From Diphasiastrum complanatum (Eukaryota > Streptophyta > Lycopodiopsida > Lycopodiales > Lycopodiaceae): a DNA stretch of 64,000 nucleotides. A program made the translations under genes and the position numbers. Under the pieces are notes generated by a model. That model was not told where the DNA came from. It did not search any database and saw only the letters and a list, made by a program, of their open reading frames with translations. Shown here piece by piece: positions 13,196-23,614 of the stretch. Each line of letters starts with the position of its first letter. Within the stretch, counting starts at the first letter, position 1. The stretch is taken from NCBI GenBank assembly GCA_029204225.1, contig MU831870.1:1-64000 (forward strand). Reading direction: 5' to 3'.

Positions 13196-13877
13196 TGTAA
13201 AAATTACAGCAAATAAGGAACCTAAAACACTTGAAATGATGAGGGAAACAATAGATTATGATTTCATAAGATTAGCACAAGTTGAACCATCAAAATCCAT
13301 CAAAAATCTATGCTTGAACCTCACTAAATGGCCCAAATCCTTGAAGAAGGCTTCACACGTGTGAAAGTACGGCCTCCCACAGTCTGAGTACTGTACACCA
13401 GACCTACATTCAATCCTATAATCATTAGTAATCACAAGTACTCAAACAATTATGAACATAGAGAGCAATTGCACCATTATGAGAGAAAAATCATGAAATT
13501 GCTTGATTGATTTTGGTGAGATATCATCACCTATATATACATGATCCATCACGGTTTTGGGCAGGTATGAGTAGCCCTAAACCTATCCCTAATGCTAATT
13601 TTGGTGGATCTTTCATCCCTACCAAGTTAGGGTTGGAATCTTGGAGATCCCTCAACAATGCAAAAATTACCAAAAATAGCTCCTATTTTTTCTCCCTTGT
13701 ATCTAAGCATAATTTGGACTCATTCCAAAGGTTCTAACACTTAGGTCTACTTGAGAACATCCTTATGAATGGAATCCTATGCTATTTGGCACGTGTGACA
13801 AGCCACATCATGACCATCTAACTATTTACAAGTCATATGACCAAAACTAGTCAAGCTAGAATTGTGAATTTTTAACA
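13196..13877 (-). repeat. Copia A 3' LTR (left on plus strand)
   Basis: On the plus strand it runs from TGTAAAAATTAC to TTTTTAACA. It contains a palindrome with CACACGTGTG at 13,354-13,363, a second CACGTG inside GGCACGTGTGAC near 13,790, and a TATATATA stretch at 13,532-13,539 that would act on the minus strand. Confidence 0.93.
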
Positions 13878-13891
13878 CTCCTCCTCACTAT

Positions 13892-16800
13892 CTAGCTTGG
13901 TTCAATCATTGCTTTACTAATCACTCCAAGTGATGATCTGAACTTCATAAAAGGTGTCTTTTGAAGTGGTTTAGTAAGTAGATCAGCTACACATTCATTT
14001 CTTGGAACATGCTCCAAAGCAATCTCCTTGGCTTGCACCATTTCTCTCACAAAGTGATGGCATATCTCAATGTGCTTAGATCTTGCATGGAAGATTGGGT
14101 TAGATGCAAGGTGTTGGGCTGATATATTGTCATTGTAGATGATTGGTGCCTCCTCTGAATCCATGATCTTTAGTTCCACCAATAATCTCTTGATCCAAAG
14201 TACCTCCTTTGTAGTGGTTGTCAAAGCTTTGTACTCGGCCTCGGTTGAAGATAGAGATATAGTTTCTTGCTTTTTTGAAAGCCATGAAACCACACCTTCT
14301 CCTATGAAAGTTGAATAGGCACTTGTTGATTTCCTATCCCTCTTGTCCCCTGCAAAATCTGAATCACTAAATGCATGAAGGTTAATCACATCTCCTCTAT
14401 ATAGAATCCCAAAATCCAATGTACCTGAGATGTATCTTAGAATCCTCTTAGCCTTTTTCCAATGGATATTCAATGGCTTTTGCATGGATTGGCTCAACCT
14501 ACATACACTAAAGCTAAGATCTGGTCTAGTTATAGTGATCCACATTAAGGAACCTATAAGTTGCCTAAACAAAGTGATGTCCATGAAGGATCTTTCATCA
14601 TCTTCATTTGGCACTTTTACATCTTGCTCCATTGGTGTGTCAACACTTTTGCATACTTCCATCTTAAACTTCTTCAAAAGACTTTGAGCATAGTTTACTT
14701 GACTTATAAAGATAAAATCAGACCCTCTAAGTACTTCTATGCCTAAGATGAAGTGAAGACACCCTAGATCTACCATCTTGAACTCTAAGGATAGATCTAT
14801 CTTGATTTTTTCAATACCATCAACACTATTTCCACTAATGATGATGTCATCTACATAAATGAGTAAAAGTACAATACCAACATCATCAAACCTAATGTAA
14901 AGAGTGGGATCATATTCACTTTGAACAAAAGAAAGTGAAATAAGATAGCAATGTAGTCTTGAATTCCAAGACCTTGAGGCTTGCTTCAAGCCATAGATGC
15001 TTCTTTGGAGATGGCATACTTTGTTCTCCATTCCATGCTTGATGAACCCTTGTGGCTGCTCCATATAGATATCCTCTTCCAAAAAACCATTCAAGAAAGC
15101 ATTAGAGACATCCATTTGACATAGAATCCATCCAAAATGTGATGCAAGTGCAATGATTAGTCTTATTGTGACCATCTTGGCCACGGGTGCAAAAGTTTCC
15201 TCATAGTCTATCCCTCTCTCTTGAGCATAACCTTTTGCAACTAATCTTGCTTTATGTTTGTTAACACTCACATTTGCATTCAACTTAAGCTTGAAGACCC
15301 ACTTGCATCCTATTACATTCCTTTGAGGTCTCTCAACAAGCAACCAAGTTTCATTCTCAATCAAGGCATCATACTCATCCAACATAGCTTTATACCATTC
15401 TTTGGAGTTCAATGCATCTTCAACATTAGACGGTTCTTCAAAACTAGATAAAGCATAAGAAGTGGATGAGATACCCTCAACTTGTTGTCCTTTGCCTTGA
15501 TATGTGAGCCTTGATGGCTCCACTTTTGCCCTTGAAGATCTCCTTGGTGTGATAGGTGGGTTTGGTGCTTGCTCCTCCATGAGCTCCTCCTCAAAACCAA
15601 GATCTTGCTCCTCGGCCATCTTCTTCTTGATTGTTGGAGCACTTGAGCCTTCTTCAAGCATATGCATATGATGTTCATCAAAGATGACATCCCTTGAAAC
15701 AACAAATTTGTTCAAGGATGGGAGATAGACTTTGTAGCCCTTGCTTGAGCTTGCATATCCAAGCATGATCCCTCTTGTGGAAGATGGATCCTCCTTGGTT
15801 CTTGTTTCCAATGGCACATGCACATAACATATACACCCAAAAACTTTCAAGTGATTAAGATTGGGTTTCTTTCCATACAACATCTCATATGGAGTTTTGC
15901 CTTCAATTGCTTTGCAAGACACCCTATTCATCAAGTAGTTTGCACATACAAGAGACTCACCCCAAAAGGATTTGGGCAAACAAGCATCTAATCTTAAAGC
16001 CTTAGAACATTCACATAATGTTCTATTCCTTCTTTCAGCAACTCCATTTTGTTGAGGAGTGTAAGGACAAGAAGTCTCTTTCTTGATCCCTTCCTCCTCA
16101 CAAAAGGCCTTGAACTCATTGGAGATGAATTCTCCACCATTGTCACTTCTAAGAATCTTGATGCTATGATTATGATGCTTTTCCACAAACAACTTGAACT
16201 TTACAAAAGTATCAAATACTTGAGACTTGAAGGAAAGTAAGAACACCCAACAATATCTTGAGTAGTCATCAATGAAGGTTAAAAACATGGATGAACCTCC
16301 ATTAGATTTGGTGCTAGCAATGTGCACATCCGAGTGTATGAGTTCAAGAGGATGAGATGACTTTGTGATGGAGTTAGGAAACACCTTCTTATGTGCCTTG
16401 GATAAGGCACAAGCTTCACAAACCTTGTCTTCCTTCCCAATAGACCTTGGTAGGCCTAAAGCATACTCCTCCTTGATCATAGCCTCCATGGAACCCGAGT
16501 TGACATGTCCAAGTCTTTTGTGCCATAAAGTAAAGGTAGATATCTTGCTCTTCTCGGCCAACATGACAACATTAGTATCCACAAATGCATCCAGCTTATA
16601 AAGTTTGCCAAGTCTAGTGCCCTTAGCCACTATCTTACCCTTCTTCTTGATGAAACATTCATTTGAAGCAAAGTCAACATTGAAACCATTGTCTATCATT
16701 TGGCCAACACTTAGTAGATTCTTTGTTATTGTAGGAATGTACAAAACACCTTCTATGTTGATCTTTTTGGAAGATCCTAAGCAAAGGGGAATGCTACCAA

Positions 16801-17860
16801 CTCCTTCAATCTTACAAGCTTCATCATTTGTTGTATAGATAGACTTTATAGGTCCATCATAAGATAAGAGAGAAGAGAAAAACTCCCTTTTACTAGTCAT
16901 GTGTGAACTAGCACCCGAGTCAATCCACCAAGGATCTTCTCCTTTGAAGCTTGTTGAAGAAAATATGGACATCATGAGAGAGTCCTCATGTGAACTCTCC
17001 TCCTCCTCCTCTTTGCTCATGTTGGCTTGGCTTTGATCTTGCTTCCTCTTGAAGCATTCCGAGGCATAATGCCCCATCTTGCTACAATAGTAGCACTTCA
17101 CCTTTGATTTGTCCTTCTTGACTTTGGTGGTTGATGGAGATGCCTTTGGGGGTCCTTCTTGATCCTCAAGCTTTGTAGAATTCTTGAATGTTGATCCTTT
17201 GCCTTTGGACTTGCCTTTGCCTTTGGTGAAGAGAGCTTGGTCAACTCCACCTTGGATGGAAAGCCTATCCATCCTCTCTTGCATTTGGCTCCTTCTTGAT
17301 TCCTCGGCCATGAGCGTGCCTTGGAGTTCTTCAAGTATGGGTAGCTTACCCATAATTGCATATCCCTGAACCAAATTGTCAAATTCAAAGCTTAGTCCAT
17401 TCAATATGAGTTGAACAAGCTCTTCATCCTTGATAGGTTCACCTATAAAGGCTAGCTCTTTGTTCAATTCTTTTACTCTTAGGACAAAAGTATGTGCACT
17501 CTCTCCTTTCTTTTGATAGCTTCTATAGATTTGATTCTTCAAAGCTAACATTCTAGTTTGGTTCTTGGATTCATAGAACTTTTGAAAAGTCTCCCAAGCA
17601 TCTTGAGCTGAAGTGCAATCTCCTACGTCTCTTAAGAGTTCATTTGCAACATTCATTTTTATGCAATGTAGTGCAACATTGCACCTCTTGATGTATTTGG
17701 CTTTTTCTTGAGGATGAATAGGTTCACCCTCCTTACCATTTACAATTTCCATCAGATCTTGCATGATCATGATAGATTCCATTCTAACTTTCCATATGGA
17801 ATAGTTAGTTTTGTTGAGCCTTTCATTAGTATCCAAAATATATGCATTTATAGATGCCAT
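13892..17860 (-). CDS. Copia A gag-pol polyprotein, 1,322 aa
   Basis: Single open frame of the Ty1/Copia type, the usual length for the family. Order: gag (residues about 10-200), a Lys-rich stretch, CCHC knuckle CYYCSKMGHYASEC (about 255-270), aspartic protease with DSGASSHMT (about 315), integrase with the HHCC zinc region (HKRLGHV to CEAC, about 455-500) and the DDE core (HSDVH, RSDNGGEF, QNGVAERRNR), reverse transcriptase with YVDDIIISG, and RNase H with SSTEAEYKAL. This integrase-before-RT order defines Copia. The product copies RNA into DNA and inserts it in the nucleus. The start ATG gives MASINAYILD and the WKVRMES motif near residue 25 common to plant Copia gags. The frame looks whole. 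Confidence 0.95.
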   Translation of the reverse strand: MASINAYILDTNERLNKTNYSIWKVRMESIMIMQDLMEIVNGKEGEPIHPQEKAKYIKRCNVALHCIKMNVANELLRDVGDCTSAQDAWETFQKFYESKNQTRMLALKNQIYRSYQKKGESAHTFVLRVKELNKELAFIGEPIKDEELVQLILNGLSFEFDNLVQGYAIMGKLPILEELQGTLMAEESRRSQMQERMDRLSIQGGVDQALFTKGKGKSKGKGSTFKNSTKLEDQEGPPKASPSTTKVKKDKSKVKCYYCSKMGHYASECFKRKQDQSQANMSKEEEEESSHEDSLMMSIFSSTSFKGEDPWWIDSGASSHMTSKREFFSSLLSYDGPIKSIYTTNDEACKIEGVGSIPLCLGSSKKINIEGVLYIPTITKNLLSVGQMIDNGFNVDFASNECFIKKKGKIVAKGTRLGKLYKLDAFVDTNVVMLAEKSKISTFTLWHKRLGHVNSGSMEAMIKEEYALGLPRSIGKEDKVCEACALSKAHKKVFPNSITKSSHPLELIHSDVHIASTKSNGGSSMFLTFIDDYSRYCWVFLLSFKSQVFDTFVKFKLFVEKHHNHSIKILRSDNGGEFISNEFKAFCEEEGIKKETSCPYTPQQNGVAERRNRTLCECSKALRLDACLPKSFWGESLVCANYLMNRVSCKAIEGKTPYEMLYGKKPNLNHLKVFGCICYVHVPLETRTKEDPSSTRGIMLGYASSSKGYKVYLPSLNKFVVSRDVIFDEHHMHMLEEGSSAPTIKKKMAEEQDLGFEEELMEEQAPNPPITPRRSSRAKVEPSRLTYQGKGQQVEGISSTSYALSSFEEPSNVEDALNSKEWYKAMLDEYDALIENETWLLVERPQRNVIGCKWVFKLKLNANVSVNKHKARLVAKGYAQERGIDYEETFAPVAKMVTIRLIIALASHFGWILCQMDVSNAFLNGFLEEDIYMEQPQGFIKHGMENKVCHLQRSIYGLKQASRSWNSRLHCYLISLSFVQSEYDPTLYIRFDDVGIVLLLIYVDDIIISGNSVDGIEKIKIDLSLEFKMVDLGCLHFILGIEVLRGSDFIFISQVNYAQSLLKKFKMEVCKSVDTPMEQDVKVPNEDDERSFMDITLFRQLIGSLMWITITRPDLSFSVCRLSQSMQKPLNIHWKKAKRILRYISGTLDFGILYRGDVINLHAFSDSDFAGDKRDRKSTSAYSTFIGEGVVSWLSKKQETISLSSTEAEYKALTTTTKEVLWIKRLLVELKIMDSEEAPIIYNDNISAQHLASNPIFHARSKHIEICHHFVREMVQAKEIALEHVPRNECVADLLTKPLQKTPFMKFRSSLGVISKAMIEPS

Positions 17861-18659
17861 CTAGTCTCCTAATCAAGGACTTGACACAAATGAAGGTTAC
17901 TTCTATTGATTTGATTGAAGGTCTACCTTATCCCACTTCTTAGGGACCTGAAAAGATCAGTAATAGACTTCCTATAAAGATCTAAGAATGATCTCTAACA
18001 AAATCAAATCATAGAATACTAGAAACAATGCACTTGCTTGATTGAAGTAGACAATACTAGTAGAATTGCCCCTCTTTCTATAAAGAACATTAAAGCTTCC
18101 AAATGATCTGATAAAGAGTGAATTTCAGCAACCTAATATACTTCCAAAATCACTTGTAAAAGATCTAAATGGAACTTAATGAGGATGCAACACAATCTAC
18201 TATCCAATCACAAGCAAAAAATGATCAAAATTGATGAAAAATTGATCTAATTTGGTGCATAAGTCAAGCAATGGTTGGACTGAACCTAAATCACTTTAGG
18301 AGGTGCCTACTACACCTTAGAACAGCCTTGAAGAGTCCCAAAAACTCTGATCTTCCCTCTCCTTGAATGCTAGAAAGCCTTCTCTATGAAATCACCTCCA
18401 AAACTCGCTTAGAAATCAATGCTTGGAGCAAGCAAAACTTGCTATCTTGGTAATGTGAATTGAATTCAACTTTGCCTCTGGTTTTAGACACCTAAACACC
18501 TGCAAATGAAGTCACACAACACCAATCTCCAATGTATTTGACTCACTTTGAGTTCTAGAATCAATACTAGATGCTAAGATCCAATCTACACAAGATTTAG
18601 ATAAAAAATTGTGATAAAATTGAATGCAAACCAAGGATTTAGCTCATTTCAGCCTTTAG
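17861..18659 (-). other. Copia A 5' leader
   Basis: This is the untranslated stretch of about 800 bases between the PBS and the gag start. It has no long frame. The family would carry dimerisation and packaging signals here, but I cannot point to them. Confidence 0.7.
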
Positions 18660-18671
18660 GCTCTGATACCA
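18660..18671 (-). other. Copia A primer binding site
   Basis: The minus strand reads TGGTATCAGAGC immediately after the CA end of the 5' LTR. It is complementary to the initiator-Met tRNA 3' end. Confidence 0.9.
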
Positions 18672-19353
18672 TGTAAAAATTACAGCAAATAAGGATCCTA
18701 AAACACTTGAAATGATGAGGAAAACAATAGATTATGATTTCATAAGATTAGCACAAGTTGAACCATCAAAATCCATCAAAAACCTATGCTTGAACCTCAC
18801 TAAATGGCCCAAATCCTTGAAGAAGGCTTCACACGTGTGAAAGTACGGCCTCCCACAGTCTGAGTACTGTACACCAGACCTACATTCAATCCTATAATCA
18901 TTAGTAATCACAAGTACTCAAACAATTATGAACATAGAGAGCAATTGCACCATTATGAGAGAAAAAACATGAAATTGCTTGATTGATTTTGGTGAGATAT
19001 CATCACCTGTATATACATGATCCATCACGGTTTTGGGCAGGTATGAGTAGCCCTAAACCTATCCCTAATGCTAATTTTGGTGGATCTTTCATCCCTACCA
19101 AGTTAGGGTTGGAATCTTGGAGATCCCTCAACAATGCAAAAATTACCAAAAATAGCTCCTATTTTTTCTCCCTTGTATCTAAGCATAATTTGGACTCATT
19201 CCAAAGGTTCTAACACTTAGGTCTACTTGAGAACATCCTTATGAATGGAATCCTATGCTATTTGGCACGTGTGACAAGCCACATCATGACCATCTAACTA
19301 TTTACAAGTCATATGACCAAAACTAGTCAAGCTAGAATTGTGAATTTTTAACA
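18672..19353 (-). repeat. Copia A 5' LTR (right on plus strand)
   Basis: This has the same length as the 3' LTR (682 bp) and about 99.3 percent identity. A palindromic CACACGTGTG core lies in 18,828-18,841 and a TATATA run at 19,010-19,015. On the minus strand the TATA lies about 340 bases into the LTR, with the G-box palindrome further downstream. Confidence 0.93.
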
Positions 19354-19840
19354 CTCAGAATTGAGTTCAACCATTTTCTATCTTAATGGATCTCTTAGAG
19401 ATTCTAGTTGAATGAATTATTATATCTTAGGATTTTGGATTCTAATGATATTTGTACTTTGAAGCCTTTATGAATTGTTTGCCAGATATTGTGGATAATC
19501 TCAGACTCTAATTGTTAATTTTCTTTACCTTTAATCTCGTGAGTTAGGTAATACTTCATTCAATGTTTCATGTAAATGTTTTACATGAAAGTGATGTTAC
19601 TAATTTATAGAGAGTGAAACTCAGATGAAAAAATTTATTGCTTAGTGTACTTCCCAAACCTGAATTTGTACTCTAGGGCAGAGGTTAACGATTGAAAAAT
19701 ACTTTTAACTTTGAATACTTGTTTGAAAGGTAAGTCAAACTAAGGATAATGATTTTCAAGGTTAATATTGAAAGTTAAAGGAACTATTCCTAATTTTTTT
19801 TCATGTTTTTGAGGACAAAACCAGATTAAGCGGGGAAGAA
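19354..19840 (+). other. N1 internal region, right part, with polypurine tract
   Basis: This is about 490 bases of N1 after Copia A, without a frame. It ends in AAGCGGGGAAGAA at 19,828-19,840, the purine-rich primer for plus-strand DNA synthesis, directly before the TG of the right LTR. Confidence 0.7.
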
Positions 19841-20319
19841 TGTTATGTCCACATCCTGTATATAGGATTCGGTATAGTCCTAGACTTGGATACACGGTAC
19901 TCTAGTGAATCAAGATTATTAGTTATGCCACGTTATACTGGATGTGACCTGTAAAATAATTAATAACCTTGTGAGGCCCAGACACACTAATTGGAGTTAG
20001 TACAAGGTTTGGGATAGTCAATGCATGTGTAGAGTATCAATAGCAATTTGATCTATCTAGAGGGAGTCTAGACCTTGCATTACCGCATGCACAAGGTGGT
20101 CTTGTGCCTATATATGATGGCCAAACTCGCCCTACTACTCGTCGGTTTTTGTGATTCATTGCCAGGTTATCTCATTCTACTATTGCTTCCTATTCTTTGG
20201 CTTGGGGGTGCAGCTTTTGGAGATTGGTCGATTGCTTCTACTTGGCTGGGAGGTTTCTCCACAATGGTTTCTCTATTGTTTTGTCTTGTAAGCAGGATCT
20301 TGAGAAGGTTTCCCTTAAC
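19841..20319 (+). repeat. N1 right (3') LTR
   Basis: It starts TGTTATGTCC and ends near CCCTTAAC. Same length as the left LTR, with around 40 differences by eye. It is followed by CCCCC and then by sequence that matches the next stretch of the interrupted Gypsy, which fixes the junction. Confidence 0.88.
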
Positions 20320-20324
20320 CCCCC
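20320..20324 (+). repeat. Target site duplication of N1 (right)
   Basis: CCCCC matches 9,046-9,050. Together they bracket N1 inside G1. Confidence 0.7.
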
Positions 20325-20466
20325 TTAGAAATCTCCGCTAGCTAAAGTCTCCAAGGGTGAACCACCCAAGACACCTGCCTCAAGGAAGAATCAAATAAAA
20401 CAATGCTACAATCAGGTAATCTGTTGGAGTGATTTGCCTGAGGAGGTAATAGCTATGCTAGATGAA
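20325..20466 (+). mobile_element. G1 Gypsy remnant, piece 2
   Basis: These 142 bases translate to a stretch like the G2 linker: SPLAKVSKGEPP, then QVICWSDLPEEVIAMLDE, which parallels QVIRWSDLPEEAIAIVD in G2. It lies between the right LTR of N1 and the left LTR of G2. Its last five bases are ATGAA, the target duplication of G2. It is an old broken fragment. Confidence 0.8.
20462..20466 (+). repeat. Target site duplication of G2 (left)
   Basis: ATGAA directly precedes the TGTAGGG end of the left G2 LTR and is matched by ATGAA at 49,357-49,361, almost 29 kb away. Confidence 0.9.
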
Positions 20467-20678
20467 TGTAGGGTCGAAGTTCTCGTGTCTTAGTAGCCCT
20501 CTCGTCTGTCAACAAGGGCTAGAACACTGGATAGGTGCCTAACTATGAATAGATGCTCCTTTTAGTTAATTGTCTACTTTTTCCCTAACAATAGCACCAC
20601 TAACACTACTCACCCCTAACTCTACTCCACTAAACTAACATTCATCATGATTTTTATGAAAGAGAAAAGAGAGAGTAG

Positions 20679-20725
<47 letters not shown>

Positions 20726-21293
20726 GAGATGGAGGTTAGCTCAAATGCTCAATGTCATTGCTTATGGAAAACCTTTAACTAGCATAAACAAAAAGCATGG
20801 AAAATGGAAATAATAAGCAACCCACGACAATGGCATAAGCAAGAGTGATTAGCAAATGAAAATGCTTGAGCTCCCAAGATGGTAGAGTCTCCTCCTCTCT
20901 ATTAAGCATGCAAATAGAGTACCAGTGGTGCCTTTTCATAAATGGGGAAGGCCCTTGCCCCAAAAAATCCTATTGGCTAAGATTAACAATGATCTTATCC
21001 ATTCATCTTGGACCCAACTTGATCCAAGGTTCCATAAAAAGTACATTAGAATTCACAAGATTCATGTGAGTCCAAAATTGGACCCAAATCTAAAAAAGTA
21101 AACCCTAAGTTAGAAATGACTTTGAGCCTCAAGTTTTATTTTAATTACAAAGGGCCCAAGTCTATTATTTATATTTACAATTAGGTCGCGTGCTCATTGG
21201 ACCATGGACTTATACGCGCAGGAAGCCATGCCCTCGCAACACATTTATTGACTCACTTTCTTTATTCGCTCTATGTTGGAAATACCCCCAACA
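20467..21293 (-). repeat. G2 3' LTR (left on plus strand)
   Basis: On the plus strand it runs from TGTAGGGTCGAAG to CCCCCAACA. It contains a (GA)n run at about 20,683-20,722. It aligns over its whole length with 48,505-49,356 at about 95 percent identity by eye. Confidence 0.9.
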
Positions 21294-22388
21294 AGACCCA
21301 CGGTCTGAAGTAATGTCGATCCCTCGGCACTCTGCCGGTTCAGTAAAGAGAGCGCTTGGCTCGTCACCGTTGGTTGATCAGGTACGTTGTGATTCTGCCA
21401 ATATTTTTCAAGTCTTTATCAGGCGTGTGTTTTCTGTTTCATATATTTGGAGTTGCGTCTGGAGGGGGGCAAATCGTTGGGACGTTTCAGACTGAAGCAC
21501 TTGCACCTTTGTGGAAGCATCTGTCAGCGCTTTGGAGAGGCTCTGTATATACTGATTGATGTCGTCCTCCTTTTGCTACAGCTTTGTGATCTCCCGATGC
21601 CCATCTTGCTCGTGTTGCTGAGCAATTATCAGCCCTTGCTGTAGCTTTGTGATTTCTGCTCGTAGCTAGGTGTTGTTGGTTGCCAGATGCAGTACCCGGT
21701 TGTCCAATGAGGCTTTGGCTGCTACCACGTCCTGGATGAATGTCCCAAATGCTTGGTAGGCTGTCGTTAGATTCTTTGGAGCAACCGGTACACTAGCGCT
21801 TGCAGGGGCTTTCTGAGGTAGTGGCCTCGACGACCTATATAGTGTTGTCATCGTCCTCCTCTATGAGTTTCTCATGTGATCTCTTGTCATTTGGTGCGAT
21901 GGGATCTGCATGATCTGGCGATGGAATAAAAACAATTTGTACAAATGCGTCATCAGGAAATGGTTGGTCTCCCTCGGCAGCCTTTAATGGATAAGTGGGT
22001 GGTGTGAGAGGAACAGAAGTGGAGACAGGGATGGGGACAACTTGTCTAAAAGAGAGAATGGAGGGAACAGAGGGAAACTATAGCGTGGTGTGGAGGATGG
22101 AAGGAGAAGATGGGACGGAAGTGGTCAGGCGTGGCGGTGAAAAGTTTATGACCTGCATCCACGCCAGGGTGTCCGGAGACAACTGTGAATCAGCAAGATT
22201 GAACTATAGAGGGACAATGGTGGAAACAGAGGGGACGGAAGAAGTGATGGTAATGGAAGGGGTGGTAGAAAAAGGAACAGAGGTAGAAGTAGTATCAATA
22301 GAGGAGGTGGGAATGGAAACAGAAGTAGTAGTTGTGGGTTGAACCGAAGAAAGAGAAACGGAAACAGAAACAGTGGTAGAGGGTTGTA
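21294..22388 (-). other. Coiled-coil and Ser/Thr/Pro-rich frame near G2 3' LTR
   Basis: On the minus strand the part nearer Copia B (about 21,990-22,390) encodes a Ser/Thr/Val/Pro-rich repeat. The part nearer the LTR (about 21,400-21,850) encodes helical sequence with heptad character, for example LRAEITKLQQGLIIAQQHE and further Gln/Leu/Lys-rich turns. Neither belongs to gag, protease, RT, RNase H or integrase. Some plant Tat/Athila-type elements carry an extra frame between pol and the 3' LTR, and this may be one. It is broken like the rest of G2. I assign no function. Confidence 0.5.
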
Positions 22389-22393
22389 CGTAC
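22389..22393 (+). repeat. Probable target duplication of Copia B (left)
   Basis: CGTAC here and CATAC at 30,000-30,004 flank Copia B. Four of five bases match, which fits a duplication with one later change. Confidence 0.6.
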
Positions 22394-23043
22394 TGTGAAA
22401 GATTTCAGATCCTTAAGATCCAATCTACTTGAATGATCTTTGGTTAGATAGAGAAATACACTACCAATTTCACCAATGTAGAAAAATCAGCATCTACACA
22501 CAATTTGAGATGCAAACACTAATAGAACTTGATCGAACTTGAATGAAATGATTATGTACTATTGCTGTCCGTACAAAACCAGCAAGCTACTGTATTTCAC
22601 ACGTGTGGATCCAAAAATAGCAAATATAGATCATTCTACACATAGAATTGCAAGCAATCACCAAGATAGTGCACCAATGGATAGTAGAACCCAAGAGAAC
22701 CATGTATAAGCATGAAATGAGATAGAGAAGAGAGAAGATGACTCTCTCCACGAGTTACATCCTTTTATAGCAGGTCCAAACCCTATTTGGCCACTTGGCT
22801 TTCCCACCAAAATGCTAACCCTATCAATTTTGGGTCTAGATTCAATGTACCCAACTTATTCAAATTGAATCTACTCAAACTCGCATTCTATCTTTCCCAC
22901 ACTTTCAAAAAGTCTTTATTCAAATTAAATTTAGACTAATGAACTTTGAAAAGTCAACCTCTAAGTCTAAAACAAGTTTTGGCCTCAATATGTCAAATAT
23001 GAAAATATTGCAAAATGTGATGAAACTAGTTGAATCTTTCACA
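22394..23043 (-). repeat. Copia B 3' LTR
   Basis: 650 bp, TGTGAAAG to CTTTCACA on the plus strand. It holds CACACGTGTG at 22,598-22,607 and a minus-strand TATAAAAGG at 22,761-22,769. The polypurine tract GTTGAAGAGGGAG abuts it on the right. Confidence 0.92.
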
Positions 23044-23614
23044 CTCCCTCTTCAACTAGTTTTAGCATAGACTTTGATAATACTCCAAGTGAAGTCCTAT
23101 GCTTCATGAACAAGTCTTTTTCCAATGCTTTGGTGAAGATATGAGCTACACATTCCCTTGAAGACACATGTTGAAGCTCCACCTCCTTTGCAATGACTCG
23201 CTCCCTCACAAAATGATATTGTATCTCAATATGCTTGCTCCTAGCATGAAAGATAGGATTGGATGCCATTCTTTGGGCTGATTGATTGTCACAAAAGATG
23301 ATTGGGATCTCTGAAAAATCCAGCAAGTGAAGATCCTTGATCATCCTCTTGATCCATACCATCTCCTTTGTGCAAAGAGTAAGAGCTTTGTACTCGGCCT
23401 CACTAGATGACTTGTTTCTTTGACATCCATGATATAGCTCCATCACCTATGAAAATACAATAAGAACTAATGGATTTCCTATCCATTACATCTCCAACAT
23501 AGTCCGAATCTGAAAATCCAAAAAGATTAGGTGCTGATCCCTCATACAATATGCCAAAATCTTGAGTTCCAATGATGTACCTCAAAACTCGCTTTCCTAG
23601 CTTCCAATGCTCCT
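23044..23614 (-). other. Copia B RNase H part
   Basis: Translation gives HWKLGKRVLRYI, GFSDSDYVGD, then SSEAEYKAL and the tail ending VEEGV, close to the C-terminal RNase H of Copia C. The family uses this domain to remove the RNA template. The reading frame ends inside the first bases of the LTR, as in Copia C. Part of a broken element. Confidence 0.85.

Larger units (their letters stand above)
13196..19353 (-). mobile_element. Copia A, looks whole, nested in N1
   Basis: This is a complete minus-strand Ty1/Copia element of 6,158 bp: two 682-bp LTRs, PBS, one long gag-pol frame and a polypurine tract. LTRs differ at about five sites (roughly 0.7 percent), so insertion is recent. The element looks whole. 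The bases flanking the two LTRs do not match (GTGAA on the left, CTCAG on the right), so no 5-bp target duplication is seen, which is unusual for such a young copy. It sits near the 3' end of N1. Confidence 0.93.
9051..20319 (+). mobile_element. N1, non-coding LTR retrotransposon (LARD-like)
   Basis: Two 479-bp LTRs, a PBS TGGTATCAGAGC just inside the left one, a purine-rich tract just before the right one and a CCCCC duplication define a plus-strand LTR element. Apart from nested Copia A its internal part is about 4.1 kb without any frame resembling gag or pol. This fits a large retrotransposon derivative mobilised in trans. It interrupts G1 in the linker after the protease-like region. LTRs differ at roughly 8-9 percent of sites, so it is the oldest datable insertion here. 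The nested Copia makes it look 11.3 kb long. Confidence 0.85.

Noticed and set aside
13507-13737. 76-codon frame present twice in identical form (also at 18,983-19,213)
   Set aside because: Identity is explained by its lying in the two LTRs of Copia A. No protein features.
21995-22342. Plus-strand 115-codon Glu/Val/Gly-rich frame
   Set aside because: It is the antisense shadow of the Ser/Thr/Pro-rich G2 sequence. Low complexity explains the open frame.
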